Assembly (NCBI GenBank): GCA_016213595.1
Contig: JACRAA010000432.1
Span: 1 to 7,462, forward strand
Direction: 5' to 3'
DNA length: 7,462 nt
Source: Actinomycetota bacterium
GTDB lineage: Bacteria > Actinomycetota > Actinomycetes > Propionibacteriales > Propionibacteriaceae
Program-made: the position numbers and the translations under genes
In this document: piece after piece, positions 1-6,164 of the stretch
How positions within the stretch are numbered: position 1 is the first letter of the stretch
Layout of the letters: each line of letters begins with the position of its first letter
The notes under the pieces: model-generated
Told to the model about the DNA's origin: nothing
Seen by the model: only the letters and a program-made list of their open reading frames with translations
Databases searched by the model: none

Positions 1-797
1 ATCGTGAGGACGAGATCCGTGGCGGTGGTGCCCTCCGGGGCGCTGCCCGTGAGCTTGAAGCCGACGACGCGCGGGATGAGCATCGAGATGGGCTGGCCGA
101 GCATGGCCGCCTCCGCCTCGATGCCGCCGACGCCCCAGCCGACGACGCCCAGGCCGTTGACCATCGTCGTGTGCGAGTCGGTGCCGACGCACGTGTCCGG
201 GTAGGCCTGCAGGACCCCGTCGACGACGCGCGGGAAGATGACGCGAGCCAGGTGCTCGATGTTGACCTGGTGGACGATGCCGGTGCCCGGCGGCACGACC
301 TTGAAGTCGTCGAACGCCGTCTGGCCCCAGCGGAGGAACTGGTACCGCTCGACGTTGCGCTGGTACTCCAGCTCGACGTTGCGGCGGAACGCATCGCTCG
401 TGCCGAAGACGTCGGCGATCACGGAGTGGTCGATGACGAGCTCGGCAGGCGAGAGCGGGTTGACCTTCGCGGGGTCGCCGCCGAGCTCGGCGACCGCTTC
501 GCGCATGGTCGCGAGGTCCACGACGCACGGCACGCCCGTGAAGTCCTGCATGATCACGCGGCCGGGCGTGAACTGGATCTCCTTGTCGGGCTCGGCCGTG
601 GGGTCCCACGAGGCGAGCGCCTCGATGTCGGCCTTGGTGATGTTGGCCCCGTCCTCGGTGCGAAGAAGGTTCTCGAGGAGGACCTTGAGGCTGTACGGGA
701 GCCTCGCCTGCCCCTCGACCGCGTCGAGGCGGAAGATCTCGTAGTCAGTGCCGTCGACGGTCAGGGTCGACTTGGCTCCGAAGCTGTTGACACTCAT
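1..797 (-). CDS. acnA: Aconitate hydratase AcnA, N-terminal 265 residues (3' end outside window)
   Basis: Aconitase interconverts citrate and isocitrate through cis-aconitate in the cytosolic TCA cycle, using a [4Fe-4S] cluster. The reverse-strand frame is open from the ATG at 797 to the window edge and encodes the N-terminal domains of the AcnA/IRP1 class: LPYSLKVLLENLLR (residues 33-46), MQDFTGVP (83-90), the active-site DHSV (123-126) and GTDSHTTMVNGLG (205-217) are all hallmarks. The three cluster cysteines lie further downstream in this family and are not in the window, so cluster binding cannot be checked here. The start is well supported: GGAGGA (804-809) sits six bases upstream. The gene follows the RNA methyltransferase on the same strand but after a 145-bp spacer holding a perfect palindrome, so it probably has its own regulated promoter. 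No frameshift is seen. Identity is very secure. Confidence 0.97.
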   Translation of the reverse strand, partial: MSVNSFGAKSTLTVDGTDYEIFRLDAVEGQARLPYSLKVLLENLLRTEDGANITKADIEALASWDPTAEPDKEIQFTPGRVIMQDFTGVPCVVDLATMREAVAELGGDPAKVNPLSPAELVIDHSVIADVFGTSDAFRRNVELEYQRNVERYQFLRWGQTAFDDFKVVPPGTGIVHQVNIEHLARVIFPRVVDGVLQAYPDTCVGTDSHTTMVNGLGVVGWGVGGIEAEAAMLGQPISMLIPRVVGFKLTGSAPEGTTATDLVLT

Positions 798-839
798 GAA
801 TGCTCCTCCGGCGATGAGGGCGGGACCGGTGATCCCAAA

Positions 840-857
840 TATCTTGACGTCAAGATA
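840..857. promoter_or_regulatory. Perfect 18-bp palindrome, likely operator of acnA
   Basis: TATCTTGACGTCAAGATA reads identically on both strands and is centred 51 bp upstream of the aconitase start. It is AT-richer than its surroundings, and length and symmetry fit a homodimeric winged-helix (MarR-type) or TetR-type repressor. Known biology: aconitase is controlled by the MarR-family protein TamR in Streptomyces coelicolor and by the TetR-family protein AcnR in Corynebacterium glutamicum. TCTTGA/TCAAGA half-sites look more like a MarR-type site than the AcnR site as I remember it. The element contains TTGACG on the aconitase strand, which could be a -35 hexamer covered by the repressor, but I see no convincing -10 at the right distance. 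Regulator identity is inference; no regulator gene is in the window. Confidence 0.75.
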
Positions 858-898
858 CCACGGCGATCCAGATCGGGCCACGACTGCACCCCCATCCT

Positions 899-922
899 GC
901 CAAAGCGGGCCGCCCGAATGGC
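899..922 (-). terminator. Weak imperfect hairpin after the methyltransferase gene
   Basis: About 20 bases past the methyltransferase stop there is an inverted repeat with outer arms GCCA/TGGC and inner arms CGGG/CCCG, separated by a small asymmetric internal loop and closed by a three-base loop. There is no T-run after it on the reverse strand. It could act as a U-tract-less actinobacterial terminator separating the permease-methyltransferase pair from acnA, but four-plus-four base pairs is marginal and common by chance at this GC content. Confidence 0.2.
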
Positions 923-942
923 TCAGGAAACGGGTCGCGGGG

Positions 943-2097
943 TCAGGCCGCGAGGATCGCGACGCACTCCACGTGATGGGTCATCGGGAAGATGTCGAAC
1001 GCCCGCAGCGAATGCACCTCGTAGCCCGACGCCGCGAAGGTCGCCACGTCGCGTCCGAGGGAGGCCGGGTCGCACGCCACGTACGCGACGCGCCGGGGTC
1101 GGCGGCGCACCACCTGCTCGACGACCGCCCGGCCCACGCCGGTACGAGGTGGGTCGCACACGACGAGGTCCACCGTGGCGGGCCAGCGCCGGACGACCTG
1201 CTCCACACGGCCCGCCTCGAACCGCGCCTCGGGGACGTTGCGGCTCGCCTCCCGGACCGCGCGGCGCGACAGCTCGACGCCACGTACCGACACCCCGGCG
1301 TCGACGAGCGCGCCCGCGAACAGGCCCACCCCGCAGTACAGGTCCCAGGCCGCCTCACCGCGCCGCGGCTCGAGCCCCGCCAGCACAGCGTCGACCAGGG
1401 CGTCGGCAGCCCCCTCGTGCACCTGCCAGAAGCCGTCGGCCGACACCCTCCAGGCCCGTCCTGCCGCATGCTCCGTCACCGTCCGACCGCCCGCTGCGAG
1501 CTGGCCGTCGACGATGACCGACACCTCGTCCCCCCGTCCGGCGACGACGACCTCGCTCCCCGGCACGAGGTCCCCCGCCGGTACGGGCTGGTCGGGATGA
1601 GCGAGCAGGCACCCCTGCGTCGGGAGCGCGACGACGGTGTGCGAGCGGTGCGCGCGCAGCCCCAGAACGCCGTCCGGCGTGACCTGGTACCGCATCCGCG
1701 TCCGCCAGCCCAGCCCGGAGGCGGGCGGCAGCTGCTCCACCTCGCCGGTCCACTCGTAGCCCCCCAGTCGCCGGAGCTGCTCGGCGACGACCTGGCGCTT
1801 CAGCTCGCGCTGGGTGGAAGGGTCCGCGTGCTGGAGGTCGCACCCACCGCAGCCACCGGGCCCGGCCACCGGGCACGGCGCGTCGACCCGGCCCGGCGCC
1901 GCCTCGAGCACCCGGACGGCATCGCCGCGCGCGTACCGGTCGTGCGTGTCCTCGGTGATGACGACCTCGACGACCTCACCCGGCAGCGCGTGCCGTACGA
2001 AGACAACCTTCCCGTCCACGCGCGCCACGCAGTGGCCTCCGTGCGCGGGCGGGCCGACGGTCAGGGGGCCGACGAGGGTCCCGGTCGCCCACGTCAC
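943..2097 (-). CDS. TRAM-domain class I SAM-dependent RNA (uracil-5-)methyltransferase, RumA/RlmD/TrmA family
   Basis: Predicted to transfer a methyl group from SAM to C5 of a uridine in rRNA or tRNA (384 aa). Domains in order: a TRAM RNA-binding domain (about 10-68, with PPAHGGHCVAR), a probable [4Fe-4S] site from Cys75, Cys83, Cys86 (CGGCDLQH) and Cys163, then the Rossmann methyltransferase domain with motif I WDLYCGVGLFAG (251-262), CDPPRTG (314-320), the nucleophile Cys342 in YVACDPASLGRD and the candidate general base Glu377 in HHVEC. All catalytic elements of the family are present. The GTG at 2097 is chosen because the frame extends 27 codons further only by overlapping the permease; the stop and start then read TGA-G-GTG, suggesting translational coupling. 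Ortholog by position of M. tuberculosis Rv2689c. The exact target nucleotide (rRNA U747/U1939-type or tRNA U54) cannot be told from sequence alone. Confidence 0.93.
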   Translation of the reverse strand: MTWATGTLVGPLTVGPPAHGGHCVARVDGKVVFVRHALPGEVVEVVITEDTHDRYARGDAVRVLEAAPGRVDAPCPVAGPGGCGGCDLQHADPSTQRELKRQVVAEQLRRLGGYEWTGEVEQLPPASGLGWRTRMRYQVTPDGVLGLRAHRSHTVVALPTQGCLLAHPDQPVPAGDLVPGSEVVVAGRGDEVSVIVDGQLAAGGRTVTEHAAGRAWRVSADGFWQVHEGAADALVDAVLAGLEPRRGEAAWDLYCGVGLFAGALVDAGVSVRGVELSRRAVREASRNVPEARFEAGRVEQVVRRWPATVDLVVCDPPRTGVGRAVVEQVVRRRPRRVAYVACDPASLGRDVATFAASGYEVHSLRAFDIFPMTHHVECVAILAA

Positions 2098-2098
2098 C

Positions 2099-4141
2099 TC
2101 AGGCGCCGTTCTCGGCGCGGTCCATCTCGGCCCGAGTGAGACCGGTGCCGATGCGCCGCCACGCCAGCGGGTCCTCACGCTGCAGCCTGTCGACGGCTGC
2201 TTGGGACGAGTGCAGCTGGTACGGCACGGAGATGACCATGATCCCGGGCGTGAAGTGGAGCCGGGTCCGTACGACGAGAGCCGTCTGGTTGTGGAGGATC
2301 TGCTCCCACCAGTGGCCGACGACGTACTCCGGCACGAACACGCACACGACGTCGCGGGGGTTCGCCGACCGTACGGACTTCACGTAGCTCACGAAGGGGT
2401 TGGTCACCTCGCGGAACGGGGACGCGAGGACCTTCAGCGGCACCGGGTAGTCCTGTGCCTCCCACTCGGTGATGACGCGCTGGACCTCCGCGGGGTCCAC
2501 GGAGACGATGACCGCCTCGAGCGTCGTGGGCCGCATGGCGCGGGCGAAGGCGACGGCACGGGCGGTCGGCTTGTTCACGTCGCTGACAAGGATGAGGGCG
2601 CGCACCCGGCTCGGCAGTGCCGAGTCGCTGCTGTCCTCGAGCTCGACCTCGCGGGCGACGTTGATGTAGTGACGCTTGACAGCCCTCATCGCGAAGAACA
2701 CCGCCACCATCGCGAAGATCGCAAGGTAGGCGCCGTGCGTGAACTTCGAGACGAGCACGATGATGAGCACCACGCCGGTGAACGTCAGGCCGATGGCGTT
2801 GATGACGCGGCTGCGCTTCATCTGGCGCCGGACCGCAGGGTCCGTCTCGATCCGGAGGTGCCGCGTCCAGTGGCGCGTCATGCCGATCTGGCTGACGGTG
2901 AACGACACGAACACGCCCACCACGTACAGCTGGATGAGTGCGGTGACCGACGCGTTGTACAGCAGCACGAGGGACACAGCGACCAGGGCGAGCGCGACGA
3001 TCCCGTTGGAGTAGGCGAGGCGGTCACCACGCGTGTACAGCTGGCGCGGCAGGTAGCCGTCCTTGGCCAGGATCGACCCGAGCACGGGGAACCCGTTGAA
3101 CGCGGTGTTCGCGGCGAGCACGAGGATGACCAGCGTGCAGGCCATGACGAAGTAGAAGCCGGGCCGGAAGCCCGCGAACACGGTCGACGCGAGCTGGCCC
3201 ATGACCGTCGGGATGTCGCCCTGGACGGGAGCCCCGTCCTTCGTGAAGTACGCCGCCCCGTGCGGGTCGACGAGCTTCGTACCGGTGAGGTTGGCGAGCA
3301 CGAGGATGCCGGTCAGCATCGAGACGGCGATCAGAGCGAGCAGGGCGAGGGTCGTCGCCGCGTTCTTGGACTTGGGCTTCTTGAAGGCAGGGACGCCGTT
3401 GGAGATGGCCTCGACACCCGTGAGAGCCGCACAACCGGACGAGAACGTGCGTGCGAGCAGGGCGATCGCGGCGAAGCCGACGAAGTTCGCGTAGCTCGGG
3501 TCGGCGACCACCTGGTAGCTGCTGGTCTCGGTCTGCAGGTGGGTGCCGAGGACGAAGATCTGGAACAGGCCCCAGACGACCATCACGATGACGCCGATCA
3601 TGAACGCGTACGTCGGGACCGCGAAGACTCCCCCCGACTCCCGTACGCCGCGGAGGTTCATCGCCATGAGGACCAGGATCATGCCGGCCGCCCAGAGCCC
3701 TTCGCGGCCCGGCGTGATGAACGGCAGGAACGCCTTGGCGTTCTGGATGCCCGAGGACACCGAGACCGCCACCGTGAGGACGTAGTCGACGAGGAGCGCG
3801 CTGGCGACGGTCAGCCCCGCCGTGGGACCCAGGTTGACCGTGGCGACCTCGTAGTCGCCGCCACCCGACGGGTAGGCGTGGACCGTCTGCCGGTACGACG
3901 CGACGACCACGATCATGACCGCCGCGACGAGGAGGCCGATCTTCCACGAGAACGCGAACGCGCTCATGCCCGCGAGGGACAGCGTCAGCAGGATCTCGTC
4001 GGGGGCGTACGCGACGCTCGACAGGGCGTCCGACGCGAAGACGGGGAGGGCGATCCGCTTCGGAAGCAGGGTCTCGCCGAGCTGATGGCTCGCCAGCTTC
4101 CTCCCGATGAGGATGCGCTTCGTAGCTTCCGTGACGTTCAC
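2099..4141 (-). CDS. APC-superfamily permease, KimA-like potassium/proton symporter candidate with C-terminal cytosolic domain
   Basis: A 680-residue membrane protein: roughly twelve hydrophobic segments between residues 30 and 488, then a soluble domain (about 510-640) resembling a Usp-type alpha/beta fold. It is often annotated as amino-acid permease, but it resembles the Bacillus subtilis K+/H+ symporter KimA (KUP family) in length, layout and signature blocks: SDALSSVAY (37-45), LLVDYVLTVAVS (116-127) and ALTGVEAIS (239-247). From memory, KimA ligands are Asp36, Tyr43, Asp117, Tyr118, Thr121, Ser125, Thr230 and Glu233; here Asp38, Tyr45, Asp119, Tyr120, Thr123, Ser127, Thr241 and Glu244 line up with them. 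The loop at 286-325 seems longer than in KimA. The GTG at 4141 is supported by a -10-like TATTCT seven bases upstream, fitting a leaderless transcript. Divergent to the TrkA pair and followed by the methyltransferase. Positional ortholog of Rv2690c. The membrane family is certain; potassium as substrate is inference. Confidence 0.9.
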   Translation of the reverse strand: MNVTEATKRILIGRKLASHQLGETLLPKRIALPVFASDALSSVAYAPDEILLTLSLAGMSAFAFSWKIGLLVAAVMIVVVASYRQTVHAYPSGGGDYEVATVNLGPTAGLTVASALLVDYVLTVAVSVSSGIQNAKAFLPFITPGREGLWAAGMILVLMAMNLRGVRESGGVFAVPTYAFMIGVIVMVVWGLFQIFVLGTHLQTETSSYQVVADPSYANFVGFAAIALLARTFSSGCAALTGVEAISNGVPAFKKPKSKNAATTLALLALIAVSMLTGILVLANLTGTKLVDPHGAAYFTKDGAPVQGDIPTVMGQLASTVFAGFRPGFYFVMACTLVILVLAANTAFNGFPVLGSILAKDGYLPRQLYTRGDRLAYSNGIVALALVAVSLVLLYNASVTALIQLYVVGVFVSFTVSQIGMTRHWTRHLRIETDPAVRRQMKRSRVINAIGLTFTGVVLIIVLVSKFTHGAYLAIFAMVAVFFAMRAVKRHYINVAREVELEDSSDSALPSRVRALILVSDVNKPTARAVAFARAMRPTTLEAVIVSVDPAEVQRVITEWEAQDYPVPLKVLASPFREVTNPFVSYVKSVRSANPRDVVCVFVPEYVVGHWWEQILHNQTALVVRTRLHFTPGIMVISVPYQLHSSQAAVDRLQREDPLAWRRIGTGLTRAEMDRAENGA

Positions 4142-4148
4142 GGAGTCG

Positions 4149-4154
4149 AGAATA
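4149..4154 (-). promoter_or_regulatory. Candidate -10 element for a leaderless permease transcript
   Basis: The reverse strand reads TATTCT, matching the actinobacterial TANNNT -10 pattern, exactly seven bases before the GTG at 4141. This would place the transcription start at or next to the first base of the start codon. There is no Shine-Dalgarno sequence before that GTG, as expected of a leaderless mRNA. No good -35 hexamer is seen at 16-18 bp. Confidence 0.5.
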
Positions 4155-4217
4155 CGGCGTGAGTGGGCTGCAGGGGCTTGGCGCCAGTAGCGTGGTCCCG
4201 TTCAGTGGCAACCGTCT

Positions 4218-4223
4218 GGGAGG
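4218..4223 (+). promoter_or_regulatory. Ribosome binding site deciding the start of the first trkA gene
   Basis: GGGAGG lies five bases before the GTG at 4229. The frame is open for another 22 codons upstream, but that extension has no ribosome site, would nearly fill the divergent promoter region, and would push the nucleotide-binding GCGRVG motif away from the extreme N-terminus where RCK domains have it. Confidence 0.85.
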
Positions 4224-4228
4224 TGCTC

Positions 4229-4891
4229 GTGCACTACGTGATCATGGGCTGCGGCCGTGTGGGATCGAGCCTCGCGCACAGCATCGAGAGTCGTCACCAC
4301 AGCGTGGCAGTCATCGACGTCGACGTGGAGGCGTTCCGTCGGCTCGGGCCGGAGTTCCACGGCACGACCGTCAAGGGCGTCGGGTTCGACCGCGACGTAC
4401 TGCTGGCATCGGACATCGAGCACGCGGACGGCTTCGCCGCGGTCTCCAGCGGCGACAACTCGAACATCCTGGCGGCCCGCGTGGTGCGCGAGAGCTTCGG
4501 TTTCGACAACGTCGTCGCTCGCATCTACGACCAGGGCCGCGCCGTTGTGTACGAACGGCTCGGCATACCCACCGTCGCCACCGTCAGGTGGACCGCGGAC
4601 CAGGTGCTGCGGCGGCTGGTGCCGGACGGTATCGCCGGGCTGTGGCACGACCCCTCCGGAACCATCCAGCTCGTCGAGGTGCCCTGCCACGTCGGCTGGG
4701 TCGGCCGCGCCATCCGCGCCATCGAGCAGGACATTCGTACGCCGATCCCAGCCGTGACCAGGTACGGCAGCGCCATGGTCGTCAACGACTCCACCGTCCT
4801 GCAGTCCGGGGACATCGTGTACGCGATGGTCGAGTCGGGCAGGATCCACGACGTCCAGACCACCATGTCGGCGCCGCCGATGGAGCACTGA
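4229..4891 (+). CDS. ceoB: TrkA-family potassium uptake protein, RCK domain (first of pair, CeoB-like)
   Basis: A cytosolic regulatory subunit of potassium transport (220 aa). RCK_N occupies about residues 1-120: a Rossmann fold starting HYVIMGCGRVG with the glycine motif GCGRVG at 7-12 and Asp30 at the end of strand 2, the pattern for NAD(H) binding. RCK_C follows (about 135-205). The protein is half the size of E. coli TrkA (two tandem RCK units), and the following gene supplies the second unit, so the two products probably assemble together; M. tuberculosis CeoB/CeoC (Rv2691/Rv2692) are the positional counterparts. The second gene begins eight bases after this stop. The divergent neighbour is a KimA-like permease, and no TrkH or KtrB membrane subunit is present in the window. 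A weak TAGCGT at 4188-4193 could be the -10 of its promoter. RCK_C domains in some bacteria bind c-di-AMP; whether this one does cannot be read from sequence. Confidence 0.93.
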   Translation: MHYVIMGCGRVGSSLAHSIESRHHSVAVIDVDVEAFRRLGPEFHGTTVKGVGFDRDVLLASDIEHADGFAAVSSGDNSNILAARVVRESFGFDNVVARIYDQGRAVVYERLGIPTVATVRWTADQVLRRLVPDGIAGLWHDPSGTIQLVEVPCHVGWVGRAIRAIEQDIRTPIPAVTRYGSAMVVNDSTVLQSGDIVYAMVESGRIHDVQTTMSAPPMEH

Positions 4892-4899
4892 GGAGAGCC

Positions 4900-5775
4900 A
4901 TGCGCGTCACCATCGCGGGGGCCGGCAACGTCGGTCGCTCCATCGCCCGGGAGCTCATCGCCAACGGCCACAGCGTCCTGCTCATCGACCGTGCACCCAC
5001 CGCCATCAAGCCCGCCTCCGTGCCGGAGGCCGAGTGGCTGCTCGCGGATGCCTGCGAGCTCCACTCGCTGGCCGAGGCGCGGCTGGACACGAGCGACGTC
5101 TCCATCGCCGCCACCGGCGACGACAAGGTCAACCTCGTGCACTCGCTGCTCGCCAAGACCGAGTTCGGCGTGCCGCGCACGGTGGGCCGGGTCAACCACC
5201 CGGGGAACGAGTGGCTGTTCGACGACATGTGGGGCGTCGACGTCGCCGTCTCCACCCCACGCCTCATGTGTGCGCTCGTCGAGGAAGCGGTCACCGTCGG
5301 TGACCTCGTGCGCCTCATGACGTTCCAGAAGGGCCGTACGAACCTCGTCGAGATGACGCTGCCGGAGAGCTCCCCGACGGTGGGCCGGCGGATCGGCGAG
5401 ATCAACTGGCCCGGGGAGACGGTGCTCACGGCCATCATCCGGGACGGGCGGGGGATGGCGCCCGACCGTGACGGCGCCCTCGAGGCGGGCGACGAGCTGA
5501 TGTTCCTCATCGACCCCGACCACGAGACCGAGCTCTCCCGGTTCCTGTCACCCCGCTCGCACATCGGACCGCCGCCACAGGAGTTCGACCTGCGCGCGGC
5601 TCCCGTCGAGGGCCCGACCGCGCCCGTGCGCCGTTCCGTGACCGTACCCACCGGGCCGGTCGCTCCGGCGCCCCTCAAGGTGCTGGACGAGGACACGCCC
5701 CGCACGGGCGAGAACGTGCCGCCAGCGGCTCAGCCCGCCGCGGGCGAGGAGCCGGACCTGCCGCTCGACGAGTAG
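4900..5775 (+). CDS. ceoC: TrkA-family potassium uptake protein, RCK domain with extended tail (second of pair, CeoC-like)
   Basis: The second RCK protein of the pair (291 aa). RCK_N begins at the first residue (MRVTIAGAGNVG; glycine motif GAGNVG at 7-12, Asp30 as the likely ribose-binding acid) and runs to about 120; RCK_C, the usual ligand-binding module, covers about 138-217 and is a more typical TrkA_C domain than that of the upstream partner. After it comes a tail of about 70 residues rich in Pro, Ala, Val and acids, with no predictable fold, ending in EEPDLPLDE. The ATG at 4900 is fixed by AGGAG (4891-4895), which overlaps the stop of the first gene, so both are made from one mRNA in matched amounts. 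The frame remains open far upstream inside the first gene; that part is only a shadow frame. Role: nucleotide-sensing regulatory subunit of potassium uptake. Confidence 0.93.
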   Translation: MRVTIAGAGNVGRSIARELIANGHSVLLIDRAPTAIKPASVPEAEWLLADACELHSLAEARLDTSDVSIAATGDDKVNLVHSLLAKTEFGVPRTVGRVNHPGNEWLFDDMWGVDVAVSTPRLMCALVEEAVTVGDLVRLMTFQKGRTNLVEMTLPESSPTVGRRIGEINWPGETVLTAIIRDGRGMAPDRDGALEAGDELMFLIDPDHETELSRFLSPRSHIGPPPQEFDLRAAPVEGPTAPVRRSVTVPTGPVAPAPLKVLDEDTPRTGENVPPAAQPAAGEEPDLPLDE

Positions 5776-5785
5776 TCGTCAGGGA

Positions 5786-6163
5786 TCAGGGGCCGAGCTC
5801 GTACGCCGGGTTGAAGATGACCCGGCGGCCCTCGGAGATCGTGAGTGTGCCCCACACGTCGATCCGACGCCCGACCTCGATGCCGGGGATGAGGCGTCGC
5901 CCCATCCAGACGAGTGTGATGCTGCCTGTACCGTCCTCGAGCTCCACGTCGAGTCCGCCCTTGTCGAGCTCCGGGCTCAGCGTGATCGCCTGGATGGTCC
6001 CCCGCAGGTGGACGCGCTCACGGACGCGTGCACGCTGGATCTGCTGGCACCCTGCCAGCTCGGCCTCACGGGCGAGCTGCTCGGACACGAGCTCGGCGTT
6101 GGACGAGGTGAGGCGCCGCGCGAGCCGGTGCCAGAACCCCTCTCCCCCACGCTTCGTCGCCAT
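5786..6163 (-). CDS. Small OB-fold nucleic-acid-binding-like protein (Rv2694c-like)
   Basis: A 125-residue protein with a basic, helical N-terminus (1-50) followed by one OB-fold of the tRNA-anticodon/RecG-wedge type (about 50-123): LRGTIQAIT, a middle strand pair around VELEDGTGSITLVWMGRR, GIEVGRRIDVWGTL and a final VIFNPAYEL. Such domains bind single-stranded nucleic acid or oligonucleotides, but there is no catalytic domain, so the molecular role is unknown. It is the last gene of the dut operon: its ATG follows the DUF3710 stop as TGA-G-ATG, with GGAAGG about seven bases upstream inside the preceding gene. It converges with ceoC, stops separated by only 10 bp. Positional counterpart of M. 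tuberculosis Rv2694c, although the DUF3159 gene that usually sits between it and the trkA pair is absent here. Confidence 0.88.
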   Translation of the reverse strand: MATKRGGEGFWHRLARRLTSSNAELVSEQLAREAELAGCQQIQRARVRERVHLRGTIQAITLSPELDKGGLDVELEDGTGSITLVWMGRRLIPGIEVGRRIDVWGTLTISEGRRVIFNPAYELGP

Positions 6164-6164
6164 C

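Noticed and set aside
138..147. Substitution of Phe by His in dUTPase motif V (protein residues 138-148) as a possible active-site defect
   Set aside because: Coordinates here are residue numbers; mycobacterial dUTPases carry the same His and are active, so it is a clade feature.
171..2139. Two long plus-strand frames opposite acnA and the methyltransferase (171-1517 and 748-2139)
   Set aside because: Both cross gene boundaries of well-recognised reverse-strand genes and have Arg/Pro- or Asp/Arg-rich translations lacking any motif.
1814..4162. 782-codon open frame on the plus strand opposite the permease
   Set aside because: Its translation is a charged, His/Asp/Arg/Glu-rich sequence with no domain, the usual artefact of the complementary frame in GC-rich DNA. 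The permease on the other strand is unmistakable.
4142..4228. c-di-AMP (ydaO/yuaA) riboswitch before the KimA-like gene, as found before kimA in Bacillus
   Set aside because: Only 87 bp separate the divergent genes, the permease transcript appears leaderless, and no riboswitch-sized structured leader can fit.
4202..5705. Long minus-strand frames opposite the two trkA genes
   Set aside because: No recognisable protein sequence; the plus strand carries two RCK proteins with ribosome sites and glycine motifs.
5767..5780. Possible bidirectional terminator: GACGA/TCGTC hairpin at the ceoC-OB-fold convergence
   Set aside because: Only five base pairs with a four-base loop, overlapping the ceoC stop codon and without a T-run on either side; too weak to call.
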